Shown here piece after piece: positions 34,072 through 45,645 of a DNA stretch of 64,000 nucleotides. The stretch spans positions 1,736,001 to 1,800,000 of the forward strand of contig JAHYIO010000033.1 of the NCBI GenBank assembly GCA_020543525.1, given 5' to 3'. The notes beneath the pieces are model-generated. The model worked only from the letters and a program-made list of their open reading frames with translations, had not been told where the DNA came from and did not search any database. The DNA comes from Coriolopsis trogii (lineage: Eukaryota; Basidiomycota; Agaricomycetes; Polyporales; Polyporaceae). A program made the translations under genes and the position numbers. How positions within the stretch are numbered: position 1 is the stretch's first letter; each line of letters opens with the position of its first letter.

Positions 34072-35989
34072 TCAGTTGCTCTCATCAAAGGTGAAGGGTG
34101 TGTTTGCGAGGCCGACGCGGCGGTTCGTGGTATCGTAGACGGTATAGAAGCGTTCGTGGAACGCCTGGCCGTTGACGAAGTCGAGCCCCTTGCCGCTCGG
34201 AGCCCCAAAGTCGGCCGTAATGAGGTAGATGCTGTTCGGGTCCCCGCCGATCTGCGCGTTCAGCGCGCGCTGCGTGGTGAGCATTGAGAACGACACATGT
34301 CCAGGCGCTGAGCATGCTTCGGGAGACGTACCGGCCAGATCTGCGCGTTCCGCGTGAATTCGTACGTGATCTTGTCGGGGTGTCAGCACGCTCTGCCACT
34401 TTGTTCGGACTGTGTGTGCTGTGTGTGTGTGTGACGCACCTCGTGTATGGTGAAGAACAGGCTCTCCAAGGTCGCGTACTGCGCGGGGGTGATCCGGAGC
34501 AGGCCCGTCGTGGTGTCGAACACTGCCCCAGTCGCAGCCTGGTACCGCGCGAACGCATCTGCGCGTGGGGGGGGGGTGTCAATGAGCGATACGGGCAGGA
34601 TTTGGCCGGATGGACGGGGACGCTCACCGGACGCGATCATGAGGAGGGTCGTGCCGGTGTCGACGATACCAGCCGTGGTGGACATGATCGGCGTCGACGC
34701 GCCGTACCGGATGGACTGGTCGATGCCCCAGTAGAGCGATGCGGGCGAGGTGGAGGTGATGGGGCTGAGGCCCATTGATGACGCGCACCGAATCAGCGCA
34801 CATTGTTAGGGGAACGAGTGCGGGATGGAATGGGACGCACGCGTAGTTGATGTTGCCGATAAATTTGGTCGGGTCGACGCCGCCAAAGGTGAGCTGGCCG
34901 TTGAGGATGTTCTCCGTCTCGGTCGGCGCAAAGGAGACGGCCACCTGGTTCAAGGGGATGGTACCCTGCGCGAAGAGGTTGTCCGTGACTGCAGGAAGTG
35001 GGATTGCGTGAGGAGATGGCAGGGTAAGCGCGATAGCGCAAAGTGTGTTGCTCACCCGTCGGGATGCGCATGTCTGGCCTCAGCTCGAGCGTCCCCTCGG
35101 TCAGCTCAACAGGCCCGAGGCTGCGTGCGTCACATAGGAAGCGTCAAATGTCGTAGTACAGGCGGTCTGCGACGAGACGCACCCCAAGATGCCGTCTACG
35201 CGGTCGAAGCCCGACGAGACTCTGGCTACCCCGATAGATTGGTTGGCGATCGTCAAGCCGTTCCCCAAGGACACTCGATCGATCCACTCAAAGCCTGGCA
35301 GCAGAACCGTAAGTCCGGGATTCATCACAACGACCTGTCTCGGGCTATTCACCGGCGAAAAATCCCGAGCCGTAAGCAACGCCCTGGACATGGACCCGGT
35401 CAGTGGCACAGCCTAAAGCGCGAAGTGATGGTATTTATGGCGCGCACCACTGGTTCGTACGTCGGACGGGAAATGCTTCGACGGTACGAGAGCGGCCCGG
35501 CGCCGCCCACCCAGGTGTTGGAGCTACCCGTGTCGACGATGAGGCTGTCTGTCAACCGTTCAGGGATCAGCATCATGCGTAAATTTCGTGGGGGACTGTG
35601 GTAGTAACAACTCACATTGCGTAGCCGGGTTACCGACGCCGACCTTGTGACCGGTAGTTAGTGATCATAAAGCGCGGTGTGACTGCAAGGCAAGGAATGA
35701 CGGGCATGAGACGTACCGAGGCGACATAAGTCACGGCTGCGTTCGTTACGGGCTCGTCCGTAGCATCCGTTCGGGGCGTAAGCTTTCCCTCTGCGCGCGC
35801 GCGTAGGAGCTTGGCGCGCGCGTGGTCGTGAGCGAGGATGGTACTCGACCCGGTGAAGTTGAGCTTCTTCGCCAGAGAGAGGCGGACGAGATTGTCGTTC
35901 ACGTGCACGATGGACGCCGCATTGGCAGTGATAGCGAGAACAATAGCGGTAAGGACAGAGAACAGACCAGGACCAAAGACCCGAGTCAT
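34072..35989 (-). CDS. Secreted pepsin-like aspartic protease, copy 1
   Basis: Extracellular acid endopeptidase of family A1, close in style to polyporopepsin. ATG at 35989 with a signal peptide (FSVLTAIVLAITANAASI), then a propeptide (HDHARAKLLRARAEGK). The mature enzyme has the first catalytic motif VDTGSSNTWVG, the flap VAYGSGFFAG (assembled across an intron), WIDRVSLGNGLTIANQS, GFDRVDGILG and FGGVDPTKFIGNINYA. The second catalytic motif is GIVDTGTTLLMIASG, and the end is VYDTTNRRVGLANTPF then TFDESN. TGA is at 34072-34074. Multiple short introns interrupt it; one carries a GT microsatellite near 34410-34430. Both catalytic Asp residues are present, so it should be active. Copy 2 lies 2.4 kb upstream in the same orientation. 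Confidence 0.9.
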
Positions 35990-36072
35990 ATTGGAGGTGA
36001 ATTGAGTTCTGAGGGAATGGATGAGCAGCGAGAAGAGCTCTGACGATGATGGGGAGGTGCCATGGTATGTTG

Positions 36073-36083
36073 ACCTTTTTATA
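36073..36083 (-). promoter_or_regulatory. TATA box of aspartic protease 1
   Basis: TTATAAAAAAG on the minus strand, about 85 bp upstream of the start codon. Confidence 0.55.
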
Positions 36084-36540
36084 AGTGACGTAGACTCCAC
36101 CATTCGCCGAGCGAGCACCTCATTGGCAAGAGACACCTACACAAGGCTAGACTGCTCCGGCATGACGCTGAAGCGAGGGATAGAAAGGGGAATGAATGCT
36201 CGTTGGGTATGTGTTGGCGTGTCCAGTCACCAACCCGATCAAAGGGGCCAGTGACACTCTGCATGAACGATAACCGCGGTGCTCTTGCTAAGAGGGACAT
36301 GGGTGAGTATGGGCCAAGTTGAGTACGTGTCAGGTTTACGCTCCCGCATTCACGGTGACATATGCGATGGAATGGCATGGAACCCAGGCTACTCGGCGAC
36401 CAAGACATGTTGTAGGGGGGCGACCGAGTACTTGGGAGCTCGATGTCGCCGATATATTGGCAGCATGCGCTCGAGAGAAGAGCGTTCCGGACTACGAGGC
36501 ACTCTGTGGGAGGAAGGAGGGCAACTCGGAGGTGGCGTGA

Positions 36541-36711
36541 GTCGTCCAAACTTCAATGATGTCTCCCGTTATTGCACCGGGCCATCCGTAGCCCACCTCT
36601 CATCTAGCATAGCTCTGACCCCTTCGTTCTCCACATCTACTTGAGGGGATGTAGAGCTAATCTCGTTGCACAACGTCGAGTGCTGCGGGGGACGAGCGTG
36701 AGCACTGAGAG
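36541..36711. other. Spacer before the 0.86-kb inverted-repeat element
   Basis: Non-coding, between duplicated unit A and the inserted element. It ends in the left CTGAGAG of the target duplication. Confidence 0.4.
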
Positions 36712-37571
36712 TGGGGACGGGCAGCGCCCGCTAGCCGGCGTCCGGTTCGCACGGGTCCAAGCGCGCACAGATATCGCGACGAAAGCTGATAACTCTACGC
36801 AGGTCATCTAACCGAGATTAGGCCACTCAGAGACCTCTCTCGAATCAAACTCAGACGGCTAACCGATCAATTTGGATGGTCTGTGGCTGAGAGCTGCATA
36901 TCCGCATACGCTGAAAACACTGTCTCCGCATGTCGTATGCATAGTCAAATTGTCCGTAGGGATGGAGATTACATGCACATAAGGTCCCAGGCCTTCAACG
37001 GTATTCTATGAGAGGAATTTCCATGTACACACACGAAGCCAGCATTCGCCTACTTTGCAGCAATGTAGAGCGGGAAGCTGGACCATCCACATGTTTGAGA
37101 TAGCTAGTAGAAGGACATGGAGTAAGGGATATCAGAAAATTATGCTCTCACATAAACTTCTACACTGACTATATGTCTGAGCCCGAGAATTCGATGCAAG
37201 ATACATGCATGCACAGCTCGAGTTATGGGCGCCTAAACAGGGGCATTCTGGTATACTCAATATCTCTACGCTGAAGGGTTCCTGTCTGAATCGGCTCAGG
37301 AATGTTGTAGAGTACATACATATGTATCAAATTAACTCTTAGCATAGGAGATCAAGAGAGAAAAGACACGGGGATCTGTTTTACCAGGTATGTACCATCG
37401 CTCGTCTCGCTTACAGTGGCGCAATAGCGTGCCGAAGAATGCCGTGTGCTCGAGATAACTCACGGCAGTGACAGACGCTGAAAAGATTATCTCTGCTGTA
37501 GCCGAGGTCAGCCGAGGTCATAGACGCCTGGACGCCGGCTAGCTCGGTAAAGCGGGCGCTGCCCGTCCCCA
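36712..37571. mobile_element. Non-autonomous inverted-repeat element (MITE-like), 860 bp
   Basis: The left end TGGGGACGGGCAGCGCCCGC matches the reverse complement of the right end exactly. Inside, the match continues as (C)TAGCCGGCGTCC after a 10-bp insertion in the right copy. CTGAGAG flanks both sides (36705-36711 and 37572-37578), fitting a 5-7 bp target duplication whose exact edge is ambiguous. No frame inside looks coding. The superfamily is not clear from these ends. Confidence 0.7.
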
Positions 37572-37929
37572 CTGAGAGGAAGAACGACGACGCGAGAGAC
37601 GGAGAGGCGCCAGGCGGCAAAGGGTTGCTAGACGCGCGAGTGCCTTCATCCCGCATTTCCCGTCCTGTCGTTGTCCTCAGGCATCCCATCGCGGCGATGC
37701 AATCCCTCGCATCACTGTGTCCATGCAGTGAGTCATTATGTGGGAGCCGGAGAATAGCAGAGGGAGCCAGCTCGGACACTGCATGCAAGCTTGCTTTTAT
37801 GTAGCACAGTCTCTTGCTGATCTCCGTCATTCTGCGTGCAGTGCCACTGAGTTTTCTGTGAGTCATCCCAACGAATGGGCAGCGATGGCTACCATTTGTC
37901 TTCGCAACACATGGGCGACCGGTGTTCTC
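37572..37929. other. Spacer between element and duplicated unit B
   Basis: Starts with the right CTGAGAG duplication. No gene is recognised. Confidence 0.4.
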
Positions 37930-40900
37930 CATATACTCAATTGGCACAAGGATCCTGTCAAACTTTACTCAGAGCTTGCGCCCGGAAGAGCAAAGTATCA
38001 GTTGTCGAACCTATGCGCACATATAGTTGACGTGAACCAAGTGGCCCGAATAGGCAGAGTCCGAGTCGATGCACTCACTCTGTTTTGGCCTGGAGAATAT
38101 GTAATCCTCAAGGTCCGACTGTGAACACATTCGGGTTGACACTTCCGATGCAGACCAAGAGGCGAATGATATCACCATTGCGGCAAACCTGTGTCAACTC
38201 CGAGTACACCTCAGCCAGTCATGATCATCAGTACATGCTGCTCTACACGGGGCCCTTTCCCTTCAACTCGCCCTCCTCTCAGACCTAGTCTAACCCAAGA
38301 CAGCCAGGTCTCCGTCTGTCCGTCGTACGCCTCACCCACGTCCGCCCCCGCGCTCTTCCTTCTTCAGTTGCTGGTGGCAGTGGTGAAGGGGGTGAGCGCC
38401 AACCCGACGCGGCGGTTCGTGGTGTCGTAGACGGCGTAGAAGCGTTCGTGGAACGCCTGGCCGTTGATGAAGTCGAGCCCCCCGCCCGTCGCGCTCCCGA
38501 GGCTGGCCGTGATGAGGTAGACGTGGTCCGCGTCCCCACCAATATCCGTGTTCAGCGCGCGCTGTGTGGTGACAAGACAGGAAATGCACAACGAAGACTT
38601 GTCAGGCCGAGCGTGCTTCGAGAGAGGAGACGGACGAGGAGGAGATGCGATCGCGGGGAAGAGCATGGGGAAGGGGACGTACCGGCCAGATCTGCGCGTT
38701 CGACGTGAACTCGTACGTGATCTGCACAACCGATACGAGCGCGTCGAGCTGCGTCAGCACAACCTGCACACTTCGCTCAGCTGTATGTATGACGCACCCC
38801 GTGGATGGTGAAGAACAGGCTCTGCAAGTTTGCGTATTGGGCGGGGGTGATCCGGAGCAGACCCGTCGCGTCATCCATCTCCGCCCCGGTCGCAGCCTGG
38901 TAGCGCGCGAACGCATCTGGTTGCGGAGGTGCGGAGGGCCCTCAGTGAGCGATCTGGGCAAGGGTGGTGTGGACGTGGGAGCTCACCGGACGCGATCAGG
39001 AGGAGGGTCGTGCCGGTGTCGACGATACCAGCCGTGCTGGACAGGATCGGCGTCGATGTGCCGTACCGGATGGACTGGTCGATGCCCCAGTAGCGCGATG
39101 CGGGCGAGGTGGAGGTGATGGGACTAGCGCGCGTTCAAGACAATGCATATATGCAGTGCATGCACAGGCGTACGTTCCAGTGAGCACATTATGTAATTAA
39201 AACGACGCTCGAAGATGGGAAAAAGGCATGCGACGCACGTGAAGTTGATGTTGCCGACGAATTGGGTCGGGTCGACGCCGCCGAAGGTGAGCTCGCCGTT
39301 AGGGTTGTTCAGCGTCTGGGTCGGCGCGAAGGAGACGGCGAGTTGGTTCAAGGGGATGATGTGCTGCGAGAAGAGGTTGTCCGTGACTGTAGGGAGTGGT
39401 ATCGCATGGGCAAATCATTAGTATGGGTCAGCGCAATAACGCCAAGTGGATATCCTCACATGTCAGGATGGGCGTGCTCGGACTCAGCGTGAGCGTGCCC
39501 ACAGTCAGGCCGACAGGTCCAAGACTGTGTCCGGTCAAATAAACATGGTGAGTGTTATGCTGATACGTATGCGACAGTGAAGTAGGCCTCGAGACGCACC
39601 CCAGTATGCCGTCCACGTTGGTGAAGCCCGACGAAAGTAAAGGAAGCGCTGCCCCGACGGACTGATTGGAGACCGTCAAACCGTTCCCTAGGGACACTTG
39701 GTCGATCCACTCAGTGCCTAGTATTAAAACCGTAAGTCTGACCTGATACTCGTCACGACGATTAATTCCGGACGACTCACCGAGGAAGAAACCCGAGCCG
39801 TATTTCACGCTCTAGACATGGTCGCGGTCAGTGGCACAGCCTGAAGCGTGATGTTATGTGAGTGAATGTGCGCACCACGGGGCTGAGCGTCGCCAGACGA
39901 GAACTGCTGGTCGGAATGTACGGCTTTAGCGGGCTGGCGCCCACCCAGGTGTTGGAGCTACCCGTGTCGACAATGAGGGAATCTGACGTTTCACGAATCA
40001 GTCTCGTCATGGTTAGAATTACTATGCTTGCAATAGCAGCAACAACTCACACTGTGTGGCTGGATTACCAACGCCAACCTTGTGACCGGTAGTCAGTGAT
40101 CATAGGCGCGTTGTGACTTAAGGGAAGTGTGAGACATACTGAGGCGACATATGACACAACCGTGTTCGTTACGGGCACGTTTGTAGCAACGGTTTGGGGC
40201 GCGAGTTCCCCCTCTGCGCGCGCGCGTAGGATCTTGGCGCGCGCGAGGTCGTGGGCGAGGATGGTGCTCGTTCCGGTGAAGTTGAACTTCTTCGCCACGG
40301 GAAGGCGGACGAGGTTGTCATTCACCTGCACGATGGACGCCGCATTGGCAGTGATAACGAGTAGGATGGCAGCGAGAACAGAGAAGAGACCAGAGACGCG
40401 ACCCATGATATGACAAGGGTGGATCGAGTCCTGTGAGGATGGCTGAACAGTGAGCAGAGATCCAACGAGGATGGGGAGGTACCATGTTATGTTAGCCTTC
40501 TTATAAGGTGGTCGCAAATCTCACCAGTCGCCGATCGAACACCCCATAGGCAAGAGATACTAACTCCAGGTTTATTATCCCGGAACAAGACTAAAGCGAG
40601 GAGAGGAACCAGTCCGATATCCTCATGGATGGTGGCGAGTGACTAACGGAGAGGTGAGTGCTCGTTGGGTATTGAAGAAGTACAGGTACAAACCCTATCG
40701 GAGGGATCCCCTCTACAAGAATGATAATGGTCTACTAATGGGGATGTGAGACAGTGTGAACTTGGAGTGTCTGCCATTTAACGCACCAGCTATTCCGTAT
40801 ACGTGGCGAGATGTTCGATAGACTGGCATGGAATCCCGACCGACTACTAGGCGACGAAGAGATGTTGTAAGGTTACGACCGAGTAGGGTGCTGATGTCGT

Positions 40901-41010
40901 CGATATATTGGCAGTATGCAAAGAGTGTGGAGTGGGCCACTGATCTGCCGATGCGCTCAAATGAAGAGCCTTCCGGACAGAAAGGCACTCTGTGGGAGAA
41001 AAAAGGGAAG
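37930..41010. repeat. Tandem duplication, unit B
   Basis: Counterpart of unit A, carrying aspartic protease 2. The 5' flank (40500-41010) aligns by eye with 36060-36540, and the 3' flank (37930-38360) with 33810-34070. Confidence 0.75.
38364..40406 (-). CDS. Secreted pepsin-like aspartic protease, copy 2
   Basis: Paralogue of copy 1 with the same exon pattern. ATG at 40406 with signal peptide (MGRVSGLFSVLAAILLVITA), propeptide (AHDLARAKILRARAEGE), catalytic VDTGSSNTWVG, flap KYGSGFFLG, WIDQVSLGNGLTVSNQS, GFTNVDGILG and FGGVDPTQFVGNINFT. The second catalytic motif is GIVDTGTTLLLIASG, and the end is YDTTNRRVGLALTPFTTA. TGA is at 38364-38366. Surface segments (the region after the first active site, and the extreme C-terminus) differ most from copy 1, while active-site segments are conserved. 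That pattern fits two working enzymes with divergent specificity, which is inference. A TTATAAG box lies about 100 bp upstream (near 40500). Confidence 0.9.
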
Positions 41011-41498
41011 GCCGGGAGATGGCGAGTGCGACTTGTCATTTTACGCGCAGTGGTAGTGTCATTTAGCCATCCGAGTGCATGGACAATGATGTCAAACCAT
41101 CAAGACAGATGTGTCCTGAACGTATGGTCGGGCTTCTGCCTCATAGCACGCGGTACGACCGGCTGAAGCTATATCCTACGTCAGTACGATCCGCCCTGGA
41201 TGTGTGAGACGGTGCGCTGTTATTTCGCCACCACTCGCAAGGCTTCTTCGAAGACAAAAGGTGTAGCATGTGCTCCTAGCCACAATCCAAGATAGGAGCA
41301 CGGTACATGACATGGACCCATTCATCATCTTGCCCGACAAGCTTTCTCTGAAAATTCTGTCAGTACTAACCCCATTCTTAACGCGCACATCAAACAGGAA
41401 CATCGATAACTGACCTCAACAGTGGCACTGGCGTACATGGACTGAGATGTACCAAAAACGAACAAGAGCGGATCCTGTCGAAATGATGCCGAACGTAG
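41011..41498. other. Spacer upstream of protease 2 and downstream of the Zn2Cys6 gene
   Basis: No gene is seen. It contains the promoter-distal flank of protease 2 and the 3' region of the transcription factor. Confidence 0.4.
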
Positions 41499-44400
41499 TT
41501 ACAAAGATGCGTCCGGTCGTTCGTGGGCACTGTTGAAATATACTCCCCAGTCATCCCACCTGCTGCAAAGAAGAGATACGCAGTGGCGTCATCAGCACAT
41601 ATGGTCGCGAACAGTACAGTATTACATAATTAAGAGAGACGTACGCGAAAGACGTCGGAGCACTCGACCACGCCGTCAGCGTGTTGTCGATGCCCGTGAA
41701 GTCCGGGTCCATCCCGTACTCATTTCGATGCATGACCATCTCTATGCTGCGCGACGATTCGTCCGGCACGGATGTCGCCCTGGTCGACTGATGCCCGAAC
41801 ATACGGTCCTGCACGAACATAGATGGACTGCTCAGCGCAATGCGGACTGGTTCCTCGCTTGGGGGAACGCTTCCTCCAGGTCCCGATCCAAAGCACGGGT
41901 CAAGCTGGAGAGAGGCGGAGGAGAATGGGAGTGACGACTGATATACCCCACTCAGAGGACTGTATTGAAGAGGGGCGCCTGCTGTGGTATTGCTCAGTAG
42001 TGGTAAGAAGGAGGTGCCCTGGCCTTCGACGCGAGGAGAGGGCAGCTTGCCAGGAAAGATCGCGTGGTTATGTTTTGCAGCTGGAGGGCGGAATGGCTGA
42101 GTGAGTGAAGCCGACGGCCATGACGAGCTCCATCCAGCATCGATGCCCATCTCCAGCGGCATTCCGTTCGGAACAGGACGTGGGTCTTCAGAAGGCACGT
42201 GCTCCTTATCAGACGCTCCAGGAGATATAGGAGGGATTGTAATCTTCGCGCCATTGAGCAACTCGTGCAGGACGTCCCATAGCGGCTCCGAGGAGTGCAT
42301 CCTGCAAGAAGTCCCAAGGAGATGTCAGCTCGCGGCAGATCAGGGTCCTTGAGGGGGTACACACTGAAGCTTGATCGCTTGCAACATGTCCATGCATTTC
42401 TGCATATATGCGAGGTCTCGTTCTACAGCCTGGATGTGTCCCGAACGCTGATGCCCCCTGATGTTCATGATGAGGACAATACCTGCGACAAAGAGAGGGC
42501 TCTGATCCAGCGCGAGAATGAGTAGACGTATGGAGAAACCGAACTATGGGTAAAGCGCACCATGTTCTTGAAGTACAGCTTACCAATTCGCCTGTGGAGA
42601 ACCTCCAAGACTTGTACAATCGACCGCGCCGCGGTAGTACATATGATGAGGGAAGGCAAGGCGAGTGGGGAGTCCTGGCGCGAGGCGGACATGGAGACAC
42701 GGTGGGCCGCAATTTGAGCCAGGTATAATTGTGCATGTAGAGTTGCAGACTGTAGGAGAAAAAGAGTGTCGACGCGATCGGGGTCCCATCGTACTGCGAG
42801 GACACCACACGAGTTACATGTGAGATCGACGCATCAGAACTTACACACTCACGATGGTCGGGAAGGGCATCGAGCCATTGATTCAACGCGGAGTCAAGCT
42901 CTGTGACGACGCGCTGTTCCCATCGTGAGTCCCCTTGGCTGAATCGTGCCTTTGATTTGGCGGTTGAATACTACGAAAACCGTGATCATGACAGGAAGAG
43001 GATTACTCTGGCACAACTTACGACTGTTCGCGAAGTGGCATCCTGGATTTGACTTAAACGGATGTAGGCCACAAAGAACGAGACCTTCGACGGCTTCCCC
43101 TTGGGTTGCCTGGCTGATATATCGCCCTCTGAAGTGCTCCAGTATTCGTCATCAACCTCAGTAGGCAAGCTGATATCAATGCTACTGCGGGAGTCAGAGG
43201 CCACATCCGTAGGAGCTCGTAGATGGATACGCACTCTTCGTCGTGAAGGGAGGACGGACGTCCGAGACCACGTGAGAGCAGCCATTCTTGATTGACGAGC
43301 ATCCTGACGGGTGCAAGTTGAGCTTGAATAGTGAGGTGGGAATAGTAACGCTGTCTTACCAGAAAGCTCGCCTCCACCATTCTTGTTCTGAGGTAGGAAT
43401 TGTCTTGTACGTGCTTCGACGGTGCGCGCCGACATCTATAGCTGCTCGAATCCCAGTTCCGATGAGCGTCCAGGTAGCATGCAGGGCGTGAGTCCCATGC
43501 ATGTATAATGATAGCAGCTGAGTGCAACCAACGTAGTATGATTCGGATTAGAAAATACAATCAGGACCGCAGGTAAAGAGGGACGCACTGCGTAGACCTG
43601 AAGGTCGTGGAGCTGTGCGGGAGTAACCGGAAGCTTCTGAGCATCCCTGACGACCTGGAACCATTTCCAACCTGCTGAGTGCCATTCGTTCCATCCTTCT
43701 AACAAGACACGTCGATCTTCGCTGTAACGCGAGCCGTTCGCGCAGACGAGGAGTACTACCGCACCAAAGCCTCCGTCGCGCAGGTGTAGTCCACTCCTGA
43801 CAAAGCTTTTGAAGGAAGGCTCGTGAAGTAGCGGAAAGACGTCATTGAGATTCCGAAAGTAAAGCTCTACCAAGTGATGGAGGAGATCATTGGGAGGGAA
43901 ATTGTCGAAAACTGGTAGTTCTCTGGAGAGCGTGGATTTCAGCCACTGGACGAGGTGTAAGTCTCCTATGGTCGACCGCGTGACGAGGATAGGTATTGCT
44001 TACCGGGGGGAGTTCTGAGGTCGACGCATGCTGATTCATGTGACTTCGTACGAACGTAGCACGATTCACATTCCCAGAATGATAGGAGGAATGCGCTTGT
44101 AATCCTAGTCTGCGCATTTCACCCACAAGCCCATGAGTGTCAACGTCATCGTCAGCTGACTCGAAATCGTCCGGTTCGCTGGACCCGGCAGGTGTGAGCG
44201 GGTAGATTGTGAGCCCATGGTCACAGATGGGACTCAAGTGACCGTGGCGTTCCCCACTAGAGTGAGAAGCTGAAGCTAATGCAGACGAGAGCGGTTGCTC
44301 AGTGACAGTCAGTGTGATCTTGTCGTTGAGGAATGGATCTTGGCCTTGACGAAGCTGCGAAACCGTCTAGTGCTTCGTTATTGATCAAGCTGAGGTCTCA

Positions 44401-44886
44401 CGTACCTGGGTGACATACTGCTCCATCCGTTCAAGACGATCTTCCAGACCCTGCACATAGCTGAATGAACGGTTCGAACGTTCCGCGGCAACTGAAGTCC
44501 CAGTCAAGACGTCTCACCTGGTGCGTTCCTAACCATGCGATGAGCGGGACTATCCTCATACAATATGACTGAAAGACATGCCTGATGCGGCAAGTTGTAG
44601 GTGCACTCCACCTTGCGCTTGACGCACCGAGTGCACCGTTTGTCAGCCTTCTCGGGACCGTCACCTTATCCGTACTTTAGATGCGGTTTTAGTTACGCCA
44701 CATAAGCACAAAACCTCACATTTGACTGGAGATGCAGCGAGTCAATAAGCGACGTTACGGATGTGTGTGTCCGGCGAACACACTTTTCTTACTCCTGCAA
44801 TCATCACAAGCGCGCATGAGCTTGCGTTTCTTGGCAGCAAGCTGCGTCGTGGTAGCTTCCCCCTCGGCAAAGGTCATGTTGAGCAT
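41499..44886 (-). CDS. Zn2Cys6 fungal transcription factor
   Basis: Nuclear DNA-binding regulator. Start at 44886 (MLNMTFAEG) or 44877. The binuclear cluster is assembled from three exons: MRACDDCRSKK, then IKC completed by a GTGAGG..TAAG intron, then DGPEKADKRCTRCVKRKVEC. This gives CxxC-x6-C-x9-CxxC-x6-C. The middle has the fungal-specific TF domain (LYFRNLNDVFPLLHEPSFKS, LLVCANGSRYSEDRRVLLEG, TPAQLHDLQVYA, SFFVAYIRLSQIQDA), and the C-terminus is Ser/Pro-rich. The last exon joins through donor GTACGT to give APTSFAWDDWGVYFNSAHER and TAA at 41499-41501. Many basidiomycete members end in such a DDWG segment. Target genes are unknown. Internal exon edges are approximate. Confidence 0.85.
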
Positions 44887-45645
44887 GATTCTCGGGGTCT
44901 GACGTGAATCATGAGCCACTGGCGGTGCTGATGGGGTCCAAAGGATGGGACTATCCGACTTACCTGTGCCTGGGCAGCTTTGTGGTTGAGAAGGCAGGTA
45001 ATAGTGAGTACTTGATAGCTGGCTCGCAACCTGGAGGCTGTTGACACGTCGACGACCGGAAGTGAGGCTGCGCCGCTAATGCTCGTGGAGGCTCGTGGGC
45101 AACATGGGCAACGTTCGGCCCGCTGTGGTTGCGATGACAAGGCTTGTATGAGTAGCGCGTACACATTACACAGCCACATCGGAAATCCATACTTGTCAGC
45201 TCGCGATCGAAGCTTCAAGCTTCAAAAGTGAGCAATACTACACTTGGCAGCAAAGTCCGTAGCCATCGTACGTAAGACGAGCTTGATGAACTCCTCAGGC
45301 AGCCATTTTAACCGTAGTGTCTGCATAGCGGGCATAGCGACATCGCCGCAAGCGAGCGGAGATGTGGCAGAACCTGCTTTGAACAGAACGCAAGAGGTCA
45401 TCCATATGATAAGCAGTATCCGAATGACTTACACTCTCTTAGGTCAACTGGTGATTGGGCCCTCCCGCGTATATATCCGGCTGGCGATGATAGTTATCTC
45501 CGAAGGACAGCGGTCTTGCAGTAATTCCGGTCCAAAATCGCAAAAAGAGTAGCACAAATCGAGAGCGATAGAGTCGTAATGAACAACAACAATTAGTGTA
45601 GTCTACAACAACAGATCATGACGAATAGCGCAGACAAAGAGGACC
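44887..45645. other. Spacer between the Zn2Cys6 and Ytp1-like genes
   Basis: A minus-strand stretch at about 45230-45410 reads MPAMQTLRLKWLPEEFIKLV and on, looking weakly protein-like. I cannot connect it into a supported gene, so it is left unannotated. Confidence 0.3.

Larger units (their letters stand above)
33810..36540. repeat. Tandem duplication, unit A
   Basis: Contains aspartic protease 1 plus about 260 bp of 3' flank and about 550 bp of 5' flank. Flank matches to unit B include GCTCGTTGGGTAT, CGATATATTGGCAG, GAAGAGC.TTCCGGAC and GGCACTCTGTGGGAG. The copies have diverged clearly, so the duplication is not recent. Confidence 0.75.

Noticed and set aside
45230..45410. Minus-strand protein-like stretch (MPAMQTLRLKWLPEEFIKLV) between the Zn2Cys6 and Ytp1-like genes
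   Set aside because: Possible splices lead into frames without consistent protein texture, so no gene model could be supported.
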